Positions 1 through 8,822 of a DNA stretch of 11,344 bases are shown in pieces. The notes below the pieces were generated by a model. The model was not told the DNA's origin. It made no database searches and saw only the letters and a list, made by a program, of their open reading frames with translations. The stretch is from Thermoanaerobacterales bacterium. GTDB taxonomy: Bacteria > Bacillota > Thermosediminibacteria > Thermosediminibacterales > Tepidanaerobacteraceae. Within the stretch, counting starts at the first letter, position 1. Each line of letters starts with the position of its first letter. Position numbers and translations under genes: made by a program. The stretch lies in contig DUNY01000129.1 of assembly GCA_012839145.1 (NCBI GenBank), positions 1-11,344 of the forward strand, written 5' to 3'.

Positions 1-2954
1 AACCGAGCTCCGTAAGGTACTTGGTAAACTTTGGTTTCCCCGGTCGGAGTAGTAATTTCCACTTCCCTCTTCTTTTTAGTCTCAAGAATTTTGGCTGTGC
101 CGCCGACCTCAGTGATGACTGCCTGCCCTTTGGGCTTACGTGCTTCGAATAATTCCTCCACTCTAGGAAGACCCTGTGTAATATCCTGACCTGCCACACC
201 ACCAGTGTGGAAGGTTCTCATAGTAAGCTGTGTTCCCGGTTCCCCAATGGACTGGGCTGCTATGATGCCTACAGCTTCACCGATATCCACGGGCTTTCCG
301 GTAGCCATGTTTTTACCATAGCACCTGGCACATACCCCGTGTCGAGTTCTGCAGGTGAGAACTGAACGGATCTTTACTTCCTTCATACCTACTTTTACAA
401 TGTGGTCTGCCATATCTTCGGTTATGAGTTCATCAGCATGGACTATAACTTCACCTGTATGGGGATCTTTGACGTCTTCTAAAGCATAACGGCCTTCAAT
501 CCGTTCTTTAATGTCTTCGATAATTTCACTGCCATCTTTAATGGCCTTTACCATAATTCCATCGGCGGTACCGCAATCCGTCTCCCGCACAATGACATCT
601 TGGCTAACATCCACCAGTCGACGTGTAAGGTACCCGGAATCGGCGGTCCGCAAAGCCGTATCAGCCAAACCTTTCCTTGCACCGTGAGTTGATATGAAAT
701 ATTCAAGAACGGTAAGGCCTTCCCGGAAGTTAGCTTTGATAGGCAGATCTATAATCCTACCTGACGGATCGGCCATAAGACCGCGCATACCGGCCAGCTG
801 TCTTATCTGCTGTTTGTTGCCCCTTGCACCGGAATTGGCCATCATGTATATGGAATTGAAGGGATCTAAAGTATTCATCAAAGCTTCCGTAATTTCTTCC
901 GTTGAAGCGGTCCAAATGTCCAAAGTCTTTTCATATCTTTCATCTTCAGAAATCAGACCTCTCCTATATAATAGTTCCACTTGGTCTACCTTTTCATCGG
1001 CTTCCGAAAGGATTTTTTCCTTTTCCTCAGGTACTTCAATATCTGTGATACCGATGGTAATCCCCGCCTTGGTGGCATAATCAAAACCTTTTCTCTTTAT
1101 CCTATCCAGAACTTCAGCTGTAACAGTGGTTCCATGTAATCTGTAACACCTTTCAACAATATCTCCCAGCAAGCTCTTATCCACCAAAGTGTTTAGTTCC
1201 AGTTCGAATAAATTTTCTTCTTTAGTTCTATCCACGTATCCCAGGTCTTGGGAAAGTCCTTCATTAAATATAATGCGGCCCGGTGTAGTTTTAATCGTCT
1301 TGTACTGCTGTCTGCCGTCGATATTCCTTGTTATCCTAACGTTAACCAAAGCGTGAAGGCCTATTTCTCCTATTTCGTAGGCAAGAATCGCTTCTTCAGG
1401 ACTTGAAAAGTATTTGCCTTCACCCTTTTCCCCTGGTCTTTCTATGGTAAGGTAATAAGCACCTAGAACCATGTCTTGAGTAGGAGTGGTTACGGGTTTT
1501 CCGTCCTGGGGTTTTAATATGTTATTTATTGACAGCATTAAAAGTCTGGCTTCAGCCTGAGCTTCCGCTGAAAGAGGCAGGTGCACGGCCATCTGGTCGC
1601 CGTCAAAGTCAGCATTATATGCAGTGCAAACCAATGGGTGTATCTGAATGGCTCGACCCTCCACCAAAACAGGCTCAAAAGCCTGAATACCCAAACGGTG
1701 TAAGGTGGGAGCCCGGTTTAAAAGCACCGGGTGTTCTTTAATAATATCTTCTAAAACATCCCAAACTTCAGGCCTTACCCGCTCTACCATGCGTTTTGCA
1801 CTTTTGATGTTATGAGCGTGCCCATCAGACACCAATTTTTTCATTACAAAAGGTTTGAACAGTTCCAATGCCATTTCCTTGGGCAGGCCACACTGATACA
1901 GTTTTAGCTCCGGTCCTACCACGATAACCGACCGCCCTGAATAGTCAACGCGCTTGCCCAGCAGGTTCTGGCGAAACCGCCCCTGTTTACCCTTTAACAT
2001 ATCACTTAAGGATTTAAGCGGCCTGTTGCCCAGGCCTGTAACGGGTCTCCCGCGCCGACCGTTATCTACAAGGGCGTCCACAGCCTCTTGAAGCATTCGC
2101 TTTTCATTCCTCACTATGATGTCAGGTGCACCCAAATCCAAAAGCCTCTTTAAACGGTTATTTCTATTGATAACCCTTCGATACAAGTCATTAAGATCCG
2201 ATGTGGCAAAGCGGCCACCGTCCAATTGCACCATTGGTCGAAGGTCCGGGGGAATCACCGGAATAACCTCCAGAACCATCCATTCAGGTTTATTTTTCGA
2301 TTTTTTAAAAGCCTCAACAACTTCAAGTCTCCTTAGAAGTCTAACCCTCTTTTGACCGGTGGCGTCCTTTAACTCTACCCGAAGCTCTTTTGAAAGCTTT
2401 TCACAGTCTATTTCTGCTAAAAGCTCTTTTATGGATTCGGCTCCCATACCGGCTCTGAAAGCATTGCCGTATTTATCCCGATATTCTCGATATTCTCTTT
2501 CATTTAACAATTGCTTTTTCATGAGTGTCGTATTGCCGGCATCAATAACTACATAGGAGGCAAAGTATATAACCTTTTCCAAGGATCGGGGTGACATATC
2601 AAGAATTAAGCCGATGCGGCTGGGTATTCCCTTTAAAAACCATATATGGGAAACCGGTGCCGCCAACTCGATATGCCCCATTCTTTCCCGGCGGACTTTG
2701 GATTTTGTAACTTCCACTCCACAGCGGTCACAAACAACACCTTTGTACCTTACCCTTTTGTACTTACCGCAGTGACACTCCCAATCTTTTACCGGGCCAA
2801 ATATGCGTTCACAGAACAGACCCTGTTTTTCAGGTTTTAAGGTTCTGTAATTTATGGTTTCGGGTTTTTTTACTTCTCCCTTTGACCATTCCCTGATCTG
2901 TTCCGGTGAAGCAAGACCTATCTTTATGGAATCAAAATAATTGAGTTCCAACAA
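1..2954 (-). CDS. rpoC: RNA polymerase beta' subunit, partial (C-terminus beyond window)
   Basis: Encodes the N-terminal 984 residues of the beta' subunit, which with beta forms the catalytic cleft of RNA polymerase; the frame is open to the window edge and roughly the last 200 residues are missing. Visible hallmarks are the N-terminal zinc site (C60, C62, C75, C78), the catalytic NADFDGDQ motif (residues 447-454, with Mg-binding D449, D451 and D453), the bridge helix at about 740-775, the second zinc site (C794, C868, C875, C878) and the trigger loop around M912 ([10 protein letters not shown]). No catalytic residue is missing and no frameshift is seen. The start is a TTG at 2954 giving MLELNYFDS, chosen because AAGGGAG lies 8 bases upstream and the N-terminus matches the family. 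It follows rpoB by 163 bases and is probably co-transcribed with it. Identification is certain; the start codon is very likely. Confidence 0.98.
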   Translation of the reverse strand, partial: MLELNYFDSIKIGLASPEQIREWSKGEVKKPETINYRTLKPEKQGLFCERIFGPVKDWECHCGKYKRVRYKGVVCDRCGVEVTKSKVRRERMGHIELAAPVSHIWFLKGIPSRIGLILDMSPRSLEKVIYFASYVVIDAGNTTLMKKQLLNEREYREYRDKYGNAFRAGMGAESIKELLAEIDCEKLSKELRVELKDATGQKRVRLLRRLEVVEAFKKSKNKPEWMVLEVIPVIPPDLRPMVQLDGGRFATSDLNDLYRRVINRNNRLKRLLDLGAPDIIVRNEKRMLQEAVDALVDNGRRGRPVTGLGNRPLKSLSDMLKGKQGRFRQNLLGKRVDYSGRSVIVVGPELKLYQCGLPKEMALELFKPFVMKKLVSDGHAHNIKSAKRMVERVRPEVWDVLEDIIKEHPVLLNRAPTLHRLGIQAFEPVLVEGRAIQIHPLVCTAYNADFDGDQMAVHLPLSAEAQAEARLLMLSINNILKPQDGKPVTTPTQDMVLGAYYLTIERPGEKGEGKYFSSPEEAILAYEIGEIGLHALVNVRITRNIDGRQQYKTIKTTPGRIIFNEGLSQDLGYVDRTKEENLFELELNTLVDKSLLGDIVERCYRLHGTTVTAEVLDRIKRKGFDYATKAGITIGITDIEVPEEKEKILSEADEKVDQVELLYRRGLISEDERYEKTLDIWTASTEEITEALMNTLDPFNSIYMMANSGARGNKQQIRQLAGMRGLMADPSGRIIDLPIKANFREGLTVLEYFISTHGARKGLADTALRTADSGYLTRRLVDVSQDVIVRETDCGTADGIMVKAIKDGSEIIEDIKERIEGRYALEDVKDPHTGEVIVHADELITEDMADHIVKVGMKEVKIRSVLTCRTRHGVCARCYGKNMATGKPVDIGEAVGIIAAQSIGEPGTQLTMRTFHTGGVAGQDITQGLPRVEELFEARKPKGQAVITEVGGTAKILETKKKREVEITTPTGETKVYQVPYGAR

Positions 2955-2962
2955 GTGTTTCT

Positions 2963-2969
2963 CTCCCTT
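2963..2969 (-). promoter_or_regulatory. Ribosome binding site deciding the rpoC TTG start
   Basis: AAGGGAG on the minus strand lies 8 bases before TTG at 2954. No ATG or GTG is available at a sensible distance, so this site fixes the non-standard start. It sits at the downstream end of the structured rpoB-rpoC intergenic segment. Confidence 0.75.
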
Positions 2970-3002
2970 CACTACTTGGTTAGGGTTCTTGAACGAGACT
3001 TT

Positions 3003-3034
3003 CATTCAGAGAGGGATTCAATCCCCACTGAATG
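3003..3034 (-). repeat. Small nested palindrome in the rpoB-rpoC gap
   Basis: A perfect 7-base inverted repeat, CATTCAG (3003-3009) and CTGAATG (3028-3034), encloses a second one, GGGATT (3013-3018) and AATCCC (3020-3025). Transcribed, it would fold as a two-part hairpin with a short internal loop and a 3-base tip. No T-run follows it, so it is not a normal intrinsic terminator. With the larger hairpin just upstream in the transcript it fills the gap between the two polymerase genes. It resembles short dispersed intergenic palindromes, but copy number cannot be judged from one window. Confidence 0.7.
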
Positions 3035-3048
3035 TTAGTCGAGTCCAT

Positions 3049-3116
3049 ACTGGGCTTAGCCGCCTTTGGCACCCGGCACCTGTAGGGGCGGGGGCCTTAG
3101 GGCGGGTTAGTCCAGT
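3049..3116 (-). repeat. GC-rich long imperfect inverted repeat right after rpoB
   Basis: Arms 3049-3064 (ACTGGGCTTAGCCGCC) and 3101-3116 (GGCGGGTTAGTCCAGT) are complementary at 13 of 16 positions. Inside them GGCACCCGGCACC (3068-3080) and GGGGCGGGGGCC (3085-3096) can also pair with small bulges, so nearly the whole 68 bases fold into one long stem. By hand count the segment is about two thirds G+C, well above the surrounding genes. It begins one base after the rpoB stop codon. There is no downstream T-run, so it is more likely a repeat element, RNA-processing site or transcript-stability structure than a terminator. Confidence 0.7.
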
Positions 3117-3117
3117 G

Positions 3118-6100
3118 TTATATATCATCCGAGGCATCGTCCTTGTCAATGTAAACGAAGTCCTCTTCCAGGTCTGCATCTGTGTCCTCATCTTTGTCGT
3201 CATCATAATCATCATAAAGGACATCTTCATCAGTTTCATCGTCCGGCTCTGATTCCGAATCTTCATCAGCGTCGCTGTAAGAGCCGCCGGACTTTTCCCC
3301 GTCTTCCAGGCCTTCCATGTTTACATCCAAAGGCGTTCCTTCTTCATCTTCTTCATCGTTTTCCTTGATTTGAATTTCTCCTGTGTCTTCAGACAATATT
3401 TTTACATCCAAAGCCAAGGACTGGAGTTCTTTTATTAGAACTTTAAAGGATTCCGGTATACCCGGCTCCGGTACATTTTCTCCTTTAACTATAGCTTCAT
3501 AAGTTTTTACACGGCCTAAAACATCGTCAGATTTTACCGTGAGAAGCTCCTGTAAGGTATAGCTTGCACCATAAGCTTCCAGTGCCCAAACTTCCATTTC
3601 TCCGAACCGCTGACCTCCGAACTGAGCTTTTCCGCCCAAAGGCTGCTGAGTAACAAGGGAGTATGGTCCGGTTGAACGGGCATGTATTTTATCATCCACT
3701 AAGTGGGCCAGTTTAAGCATATACATATAGCCTACCGTCACCCTACGGTCAAAGGGAAGTCCCGTACGGCCGTCCCTAAGCTCCGTTTTGCCGTCTTCCG
3801 TAACTTCCGCTTTTTCAAGTGTTTCCACGATTTCATTTTCTTCGGCACCGTCAAATACCGGTGTGGCCACATGCCACCCCAATGCTTTGGCTGCCCACCC
3901 CAAGTGAGTTTCCATAACCTGACCGATATTCATACGGGAAGGGACTCCCAGGGGATTTAAAACAATATCCACTGGTGTTCCGTCAGGTAAGAAAGGCATA
4001 TCTTCAACAGGCATTATTCGTGAAATAACACCTTTATTGCCGTGACGACCTGCCATCTTATCCCCTTCAGATATTTTCCTTTTCTGAGCTATATAGACGC
4101 GAACCAGTTCATTAACGCCCGGTGGCAGTTCATCACCGTTATCCCGGGTAAACACCTTTACATCAACAACTATACCGTATTCGCCGTGAGGCACTTTCAG
4201 TGAAGTATCCCTCACTTCCCGGGCTTTTTCACCGAAAATAGCCCTAAGCAGTCGCTCCTCGGCTGTAAGTTCAGTTTCACCTTTAGGGGTCACTTTGCCT
4301 ACTAAAATATCCCCTGCCCGAACTTCAGCACCGATTCTGATAATTCCCCGCTCATCCAAATCTTTCAAGGCTTCTTCACCTACATTTGGAACATCTCGGG
4401 TTATTTCCTCGGGCCCTAATTTGGTATCCCGAGCTTCAGCTTCATATTGTTCTATGTGAATGGAAGTAAAAACATCATCTTTTACAAGTCTTTCAGAAAG
4501 TAATATGGCATCTTCGTAATTGTAGCCTTCCCAAGGCATAAAAGCCACTAAAACATTGCGACCTAAGGCCAGTTCGCCGTGATCGGTGGATGGACCGTCA
4601 GCTATGGGCTGACCATTCACAACTCTTTCACCTTTTTTCACAATGGGTCTTTGGTTTATACAAGTCCCCTGATTTGATCTCATAAACTTATGGACCCTAT
4701 ATACATCTAAATTATTGTCGTTATCCCGCCGTACAACAATCTCTCGTCCTGTAACTCTTTCCACAACACCGCTGTTTCTTGCGAGAATCATTACACCGGA
4801 ATCTACCGCCACTTTATTCTCAATCCCTGTCCCTACAAGGGGTGCCTCTGTTCTTAAAAGAGGCACCGCCTGCCGCTGCATGTTGGAGCCCATAAGAGCA
4901 CGGTTAGCATCATCATGTTCCAAGAAAGGAATCAATGCAGTAGCCACTGATACGAGCTGTTTGGGAGATACATCCATGTAATCCACGTCTTCCGCGGGAA
5001 CTACTATTGTTTCATCGGCATATCTTGCTACTATCCTCTTTTGTATGAACCTGCCCTCTTCATCCAAGGGAGCATTGGCTTGAGCAATAATAAAGGCATC
5101 CTCTTCATCGGCGGTAAGGTATTCAATCTCGTCAGTTACCACACCCCTCTCCTTATCCACTTTTCGATAGGGAGTCTCTATAAATCCGTACTGATTAACC
5201 CTCGCGTAGGTACTCAAAGAACCGATTAGTCCGATATTGGGGCCTTCAGGTGTTTCTATGGGACACATACGCCCATAGTGAGAATGGTGAACATCTCGAA
5301 CTTCAAATCCTGCTCTGTCACGACTTAAACCACCGGGACCCAAAGCACTCAGTCTGCGCTTGTGGGTCAACTCCGCCAAAGGATTTGTCTGGTCCATGAA
5401 TTGTGAAAGCTGACTGCTGCCAAAAAATTCTTTGATAGACGCTACCACAGGTCGGATATTTATAAGACCTTGAGGAGTGATAGTATCCACATCCTGAATG
5501 GTCATACGTTCTTTGACCACTCTCTCCATTCTGGCAAGGCCAATGCGAAATTGGTTTTGCAAGAGCTCACCAACCGAGCGAAGACGCCGGTTGCCAAGAT
5601 GATCAATATCATCAATGTTACCGATTCTATAAGGAAGATTTATGAAATAATTGACAGCAGCTACAATATCTTCCACTGTAACATGTTTTTCCGTTCTATG
5701 GCCTTCGGGACCTGGCTCCTCAGAATATCCGTTGCTGATGATTTTGACAATCCTTGGGTGATATTCGCCGCGCATTCTTGATTCCGCCCGATCTTCAGCC
5801 AGCTCTATTTTAAGTTCCATGATTTTTAAGGATTCCAGTAGTTCTGCACTCTTGCGATTGATTTTATCGCCTTTTTTAAGAATGACTTCACCGGTTATGG
5901 GATGTTCTACGTTTTCAGCACTTATTCTGCCTATAATGCGATCTCTCAGCCGCAGTTTTTTGTTGAATTTGTATCGACCCACATGGGCTAAATCATATCG
6001 TTTTGCATCAAAAAACAAAGATTCCAGCAGTGATTTAGCGTTTTCCACCGTGGGCGGTTCACCGGGCCTGAGTCTTTTGTAGATTTCTATAAGGGCTTCG

Positions 6101-6786
6101 TTCTGATTTTCTGTGTTATCCTTTTCAAATGTGCGCAGAATCTTCTCATCTTCACCCATGAGCTCCAGTAGCTGGCCATTTGTCCCATATCCTAAAGCTC
6201 TGAGCAAAACGGTAATGGGTACTTTGCGAGTTCTGTCCACTCGCACATATAAAACTTCATTGGAGTCCATCTCCATTTCCAACCAAGCTCCCCTGTTGGG
6301 GATTATGGTTCCGGAAAACAGCTCCCGGCCGTTTTTATCCCGTTGGCTGTTAAAATAAACTCCCGGGGAACGAACCAGTTGACTTACAATAACCCGCTCC
6401 GCACCATTGATAATAAAGGTACCGTTTTCAGTCATAAGAGGAAAATCTCCCATGAAAACTTCCTGTTCCTTCACTTCTCCGGTTTCCTTGTTTATCAATC
6501 GGACCTTAACTTTGAGAGGAACGGCATAAGTCACATCTCTTTCCCGACACTCGTCTTCTGAGTACTTTGGGGTAGTTTCAAGCTTGTGATCAATAAATTC
6601 TAATACCAGGTTACCCGTAAAATCTTCAATAGGGGAAATGTCATTAAAAACTTCCTTAAGGCCTTCCCTAAGGAACCACTGATATGAATCTTTCTGAATC
6701 TCGATTAAATCCGGCATCCCCATGACCTCATCGATTTTCGAATAACTCCATCGGGTGCGATCACCTATGGTAATAGGTTGAACCAT
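3118..6786 (-). CDS. rpoB: RNA polymerase beta subunit
   Basis: Beta subunit (1222 residues), catalytic core partner of beta'. The rifampicin pocket is intact: [11 protein letters not shown], then H475 and S480 in [12 protein letters not shown], positions equivalent to E. coli H526 and S531, all with sensitive-type residues. The invariant GRHGNKGV and PSRMNIGQ segments follow near the C-terminal third. The last 80 residues (about 1143-1222) are extraordinarily acidic: 41 Asp/Glu against 3 Lys. Bacillus RpoB (about 1193 residues) also has an acidic end, but this one is longer and richer in Asp. An upstream in-frame TTG at 6861 would add 25 residues, but it lacks a ribosome binding site and a family match. 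ATG at 6786 has GGTGA at 7 bases and gives [17 protein letters not shown]. The gene has its own promoter and leader and is followed by rpoC. Confidence 0.98.
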   Translation of the reverse strand: MVQPITIGDRTRWSYSKIDEVMGMPDLIEIQKDSYQWFLREGLKEVFNDISPIEDFTGNLVLEFIDHKLETTPKYSEDECRERDVTYAVPLKVKVRLINKETGEVKEQEVFMGDFPLMTENGTFIINGAERVIVSQLVRSPGVYFNSQRDKNGRELFSGTIIPNRGAWLEMEMDSNEVLYVRVDRTRKVPITVLLRALGYGTNGQLLELMGEDEKILRTFEKDNTENQNEALIEIYKRLRPGEPPTVENAKSLLESLFFDAKRYDLAHVGRYKFNKKLRLRDRIIGRISAENVEHPITGEVILKKGDKINRKSAELLESLKIMELKIELAEDRAESRMRGEYHPRIVKIISNGYSEEPGPEGHRTEKHVTVEDIVAAVNYFINLPYRIGNIDDIDHLGNRRLRSVGELLQNQFRIGLARMERVVKERMTIQDVDTITPQGLINIRPVVASIKEFFGSSQLSQFMDQTNPLAELTHKRRLSALGPGGLSRDRAGFEVRDVHHSHYGRMCPIETPEGPNIGLIGSLSTYARVNQYGFIETPYRKVDKERGVVTDEIEYLTADEEDAFIIAQANAPLDEEGRFIQKRIVARYADETIVVPAEDVDYMDVSPKQLVSVATALIPFLEHDDANRALMGSNMQRQAVPLLRTEAPLVGTGIENKVAVDSGVMILARNSGVVERVTGREIVVRRDNDNNLDVYRVHKFMRSNQGTCINQRPIVKKGERVVNGQPIADGPSTDHGELALGRNVLVAFMPWEGYNYEDAILLSERLVKDDVFTSIHIEQYEAEARDTKLGPEEITRDVPNVGEEALKDLDERGIIRIGAEVRAGDILVGKVTPKGETELTAEERLLRAIFGEKAREVRDTSLKVPHGEYGIVVDVKVFTRDNGDELPPGVNELVRVYIAQKRKISEGDKMAGRHGNKGVISRIMPVEDMPFLPDGTPVDIVLNPLGVPSRMNIGQVMETHLGWAAKALGWHVATPVFDGAEENEIVETLEKAEVTEDGKTELRDGRTGLPFDRRVTVGYMYMLKLAHLVDDKIHARSTGPYSLVTQQPLGGKAQFGGQRFGEMEVWALEAYGASYTLQELLTVKSDDVLGRVKTYEAIVKGENVPEPGIPESFKVLIKELQSLALDVKILSEDTGEIQIKENDEEDEEGTPLDVNMEGLEDGEKSGGSYSDADEDSESEPDDETDEDVLYDDYDDDKDEDTDADLEEDFVYIDKDDASDDI

Positions 6787-6811
6787 GTTTCCCTCACCCC
6801 TTTTTATAAGT

Positions 6812-6851
6812 AAAAATAGCCAAAAGCGGACAAACACTGCCTTGCTTTTGG
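6812..6851 (-). promoter_or_regulatory. Stem-loop with short U-run in the rpoB leader (possible attenuator)
   Basis: A perfect 8-base inverted repeat, CCAAAAGC (6820-6827) and GCTTTTGG (6844-6851), flanks a loop whose GGACA and TGCC segments can extend the stem with a one-base bulge. In the transcript it is followed by CTATTTTTA, giving five U residues four bases after the stem, about 25 bases before the rpoB start codon. This layout fits a weak terminator or attenuator, or a structure that affects access to the ribosome binding site. No partner anti-terminator or ligand-binding fold was recognised. Confidence 0.45.
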
Positions 6852-6878
6852 TTTTAGGCAAGAATATCTATTATACTA

Positions 6879-6895
6879 TTTCCTAAAACAGGAAA
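6879..6895 (-). repeat. Short inverted repeat in the rpoB leader
   Basis: TTTCCT (6879-6884) and AGGAAA (6890-6895) form a 6-base perfect inverted repeat with a 5-base spacer. Two TATAAT-like hexamers (minus strand, 6902-6897 and 6875-6870) flank it, but neither has a convincing -35 partner. It could be a small hairpin or a protein-binding operator; the sequence alone does not decide. Confidence 0.35.
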
Positions 6896-6957
6896 CATTA
6901 TACAAACAGTTTTAATGAATGATGGCATGATTTTTGCTTACGATTATGCAGTTTAAT

Positions 6958-6986
6958 ATAATACCATATTTTTTCAAGTATGTCAA
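6958..6986 (-). promoter_or_regulatory. Sigma-A-type promoter of rpoBC
   Basis: Minus strand TTGACA (6986-6981), a 17-base spacer, then TATTAT (6963-6958). The -35 is a perfect consensus, the -10 is 5 of 6 and the spacing is optimal. The -35 begins five bases after the stop codon of the phosphatase gene, so transcription would start near 6951 and give a leader of about 165 bases. It is the only strong promoter found between ppx and rpoB and implies that rpoBC is expressed independently of the genes upstream. Confidence 0.85.
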
Positions 6987-6991
6987 CGATT

Positions 6992-7906
6992 TTAAACAAG
7001 TTTTTGCAAAAGATAGCCTTCCATTATATCCGTTTCACTTATTAGAATTTGAGGAATGTTAAAATCCTCCATTATGGTCTGAGCAATTAAAACTCCTGCC
7101 GTTATAATATCAGCCCTTTGGGGTGAAAGACCGCAAAGTTTACGCTTTTCATCAATGGGCAGGAATAATAACTTTGATAAGACCAGGTCCACATCAACCT
7201 TATCAAGACCGTAACCGTGTACCCATTCGGTGTCATAAACTTCAAGTTCTTGCACCATTGTTGAAATAGTAGTTAAAGTGCCGCCCACTCCCACTGCGGT
7301 AATATGATTGTTTTTTTGAGCTTGTTTAAAATATCCCGCAAAATCCAAGATTAGTTCTCTTATAGTGCTTCGAGCTCTCTCCACTTCATCTTTGCCGGGC
7401 GGGTCGGACATAAAATATCTTTGAGTATAACTCACCGCTCCCATGGGTAAACTTACACTTTTATCTATATTCTCCCTGCCCAAAATAAGCTCCGTGGAAC
7501 CGCCTCCTATATCAATCACTAAAGACATTCCTGAAAGTTTGAGGCCGCCTCGGGCACCTAAAAATGATAGAAATGCCTCTTCTTGCCCTGATAAGATGTC
7601 CACTTTAAGACCGATTCTTTTTGCCCCATCCAAAAAAACATTGCTGTTTTTTGCGTCCCGAAGAGCACTGGTGCCAAAAGCCAGGATAATTTTGCTTCCC
7701 ATAGCTTTCGCCTTATCTTTAAAATATATAAGAGCTGATAAGGTAGCGGTCATGGAGGTATCATCAAGTCGTCGGTTTTGAGCAACACCACTGCCTAAAC
7801 GAGTTGTTATAAGGTCTTTGTGCACAGTGACAACAGAGTCTTCTAAAAAATCCGCCACCAAAAGTCTTATGGAATTTGAGCCCAAATCTATCACCGCAGC
7901 TCGCAT
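6992..7906 (-). CDS. ppx: Ppx/GppA family phosphatase (exopolyphosphatase or pppGpp phosphohydrolase)
   Basis: A 304-residue cytosolic protein of the ASKHA fold. The family releases phosphate from polyphosphate chains or converts pppGpp to ppGpp; sequence alone does not separate the two. Visible motifs are the first phosphate loop (residues 6-16, IDLGSNSIRLL), FGTSALRDA at 77-85, SGQEEA at 106-111 carrying conserved glutamates, the second phosphate loop DIGGGSTE at 132-139, and GVGGTLTT at 206-213. It corresponds to the short form of about 300 residues without the C-terminal HD-like domain of the longer E. coli enzymes. ATG at 7906 has AAAAGGAG 6 bases upstream. It lies between yabR, behind a terminator-like hairpin, and the rpoB promoter. 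Family assignment is firm; substrate is open. Confidence 0.93.
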   Translation of the reverse strand: MRAAVIDLGSNSIRLLVADFLEDSVVTVHKDLITTRLGSGVAQNRRLDDTSMTATLSALIYFKDKAKAMGSKIILAFGTSALRDAKNSNVFLDGAKRIGLKVDILSGQEEAFLSFLGARGGLKLSGMSLVIDIGGGSTELILGRENIDKSVSLPMGAVSYTQRYFMSDPPGKDEVERARSTIRELILDFAGYFKQAQKNNHITAVGVGGTLTTISTMVQELEVYDTEWVHGYGLDKVDVDLVLSKLLFLPIDEKRKLCGLSPQRADIITAGVLIAQTIMEDFNIPQILISETDIMEGYLLQKLV

Positions 7907-7926
7907 GATTAACTCCTTTTGAAGAA

Positions 7927-7954
7927 ATTTAAAATCCAGGGTTTTCCCCTGGAT
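7927..7954 (-). terminator. Terminator-like hairpin between yabR and ppx
   Basis: Perfect 8-base stem ATCCAGGG (7934-7941) and CCCTGGAT (7947-7954) with a 5-base loop; in the transcript the stem ends in UUUU followed by AAAUUUC. The stem is strong but the U tract is short, so termination is probably partial. It ends only about a dozen bases before the ppx ribosome binding site at 7920-7913, so it could also reduce ppx expression by attenuation. Confidence 0.6.
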
Positions 7955-8000
7955 AATCGCTTAATTACTTAATTACATTATATGAATCAATATAAATCCA

Positions 8001-8390
8001 CTATAAGACTTTCCTTCTTCCGTACGCTCCGGAACCTCTTTTGGATTCATGATTCCTTTTAATGTCCAGAAGTCTCTCTTCACTGTCTTTTAAAAACTTA
8101 GCCAGCTTATCCTCGAAACTCAGGTCATCTTCCTTAGGCTTTCTGTTGTTGGAAGTCTCTTTGGTCTTACGAATGGAAAGACTTATCTTACCATCTTCAG
8201 AAATTGATATAACCTTTACCTTGACGATCTCATTTTCTTTTAGAAAATCGTTGACGTCCTTTACAAAGCTGTCAGCTACTTCGGAAATATGCACTAATCC
8301 CGTAACACCCTCGGAAATTTCCACGAAAGCCCCAAACTTTGCAATCCCCGTTACTCTCCCCTCTACGATTTGGCCTACCTTAACAGGCAT
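8001..8390 (-). CDS. yabR: S1-domain RNA-binding protein, YabR family
   Basis: A 129-residue cytoplasmic protein. Residues 1-73 form a single S1 (OB-fold) RNA-binding domain, with GRVTGIAKFGAFVE and GLVHISEVAD as core strands. A charged linker follows, and then a C-terminal block rich in Lys/Arg beginning SFEDKLAKFLKDSEERL, which is characteristic of the YabR family. Homologues are probably ribosome- or RNA-associated; the exact role is not established. An in-frame TTG at 8435 would add 15 residues, but it lies in the promoter -10 region and has no ribosome binding site. ATG at 8390 with AGGGAGG 12 bases upstream matches the family N-terminus, although that spacing is long. The gene has its own promoter and is followed by a hairpin before ppx. 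Confidence 0.93.
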   Translation of the reverse strand: MPVKVGQIVEGRVTGIAKFGAFVEISEGVTGLVHISEVADSFVKDVNDFLKENEIVKVKVISISEDGKISLSIRKTKETSNNRKPKEDDLSFEDKLAKFLKDSEERLLDIKRNHESKRGSGAYGRRKVL

Positions 8391-8434
8391 ACTTAAAGAA
8401 TTCCTCCCTTTATAATCTTCCTTCGATACTGTCA

Positions 8435-8463
8435 ATTATACTTGAAGTTTTGTCTTTCGTCAA
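8435..8463 (-). promoter_or_regulatory. Sigma-A-type promoter of yabR
   Basis: Minus strand TTGACG (8463-8458), a 17-base spacer, then TATAAT (8440-8435). The -10 is perfect, the -35 is 5 of 6, and the spacing is optimal. It lies wholly in the 82-base gap between divIC and yabR, about 45 bases before the yabR start, and suggests yabR is transcribed in growing cells separately from the sporulation genes upstream. Confidence 0.75.
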
Positions 8464-8472
8464 CAAACAAAC

Positions 8473-8766
8473 TTATTCTTTGGATTTTTTAACACCTTTT
8501 AATATGTATTCCCCGGGTTTTACCAATCCTAACTCATCACGAGCAACCTTTTCTATGTAACCGTCTGTGTGAAGAAGACTTATCTCCTTTTTAAGTTCCT
8601 CTCTATGCTCCATTGCCTCCTTCAATTGTAATTTTAGCTGTGCCTCCTGCCTTGCCAAATCTACAATTTTAAACTGCTGCAATATTAAAGTGGTTGCCAC
8701 GTATATTAAGAAAAGCAGAAACAATAAATGACGAACTTTAAGTTTTTTTTTGCTGACCATGATCAT
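8473..8766 (-). CDS. divIC: DivIC/FtsB-type cell division protein (septum formation initiator)
   Basis: A small bitopic membrane protein of about 97 residues. It has a short basic cytoplasmic start (SKKKLKVRH), one membrane helix (LLFLLFLIYVATTLIL), a coiled coil rich in Glu/Lys/Leu over about 35 residues, and the conserved C-terminal YIEKVARDELGLVKPGE block. The family forms a complex with FtsL and DivIB at the division site and helps activate septal wall synthesis. The start is ambiguous: ATG codons at 8769, 8766 and 8760 lie 2, 5 and 11 bases after GGAGG; 8766 is chosen for spacing. It follows yabQ by about 55 bases, as in Bacillus. A TATAAT at 8788-8783 upstream has no good -35. Confidence 0.93.
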   Translation of the reverse strand: MIMVSKKKLKVRHLLFLLFLIYVATTLILQQFKIVDLARQEAQLKLQLKEAMEHREELKKEISLLHTDGYIEKVARDELGLVKPGEYILKGVKKSKE

Positions 8767-8822
8767 CATAACCTCCAGCTGTATTATATTTACATTTCGA
8801 TAAAAAACCTAAAAGTCCTGCA

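Noticed and set aside
694..2840. Plus-strand open frames opposite rpoC
   Set aside because: They have no family resemblance, start sites or promoters, and are antisense readings of a well conserved gene.
2941..3266. Two open frames over the rpoB end and the rpoB-rpoC gap (plus strand 2941-3252, minus strand 3018-3266)
   Set aside because: They are opposite-strand or out-of-frame readings of the acidic rpoB tail (GAT/GAA-rich repeats give Met/Thr/Arg or Ile/Phe/Val runs), with no binding site or recognisable product.
5330..5450. Possible rifampicin-resistance substitutions in rpoB
   Set aside because: Residues at the key positions (Asp, His475, Ser480 and neighbours) are the usual sensitive-type ones and agree with the Bacillus-type pocket.
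6787..6861. Upstream TTG extension of rpoB by 25 residues
   Set aside because: There is no ribosome binding site before the TTG at 6861, the extra residues run through the leader hairpin, and RpoB proteins normally begin near the ATG at 6786, which has a good binding site.
7977..7982. TATAAT between yabR and ppx as a ppx promoter
   Set aside because: It has no -35 partner and lies before the terminator-like hairpin, so a transcript from it would still meet that hairpin.
8783..8788. TATAAT ahead of divIC as a promoter
   Set aside because: No -35-like hexamer lies at 16-18 bases, and the sequence around it is AT-rich.
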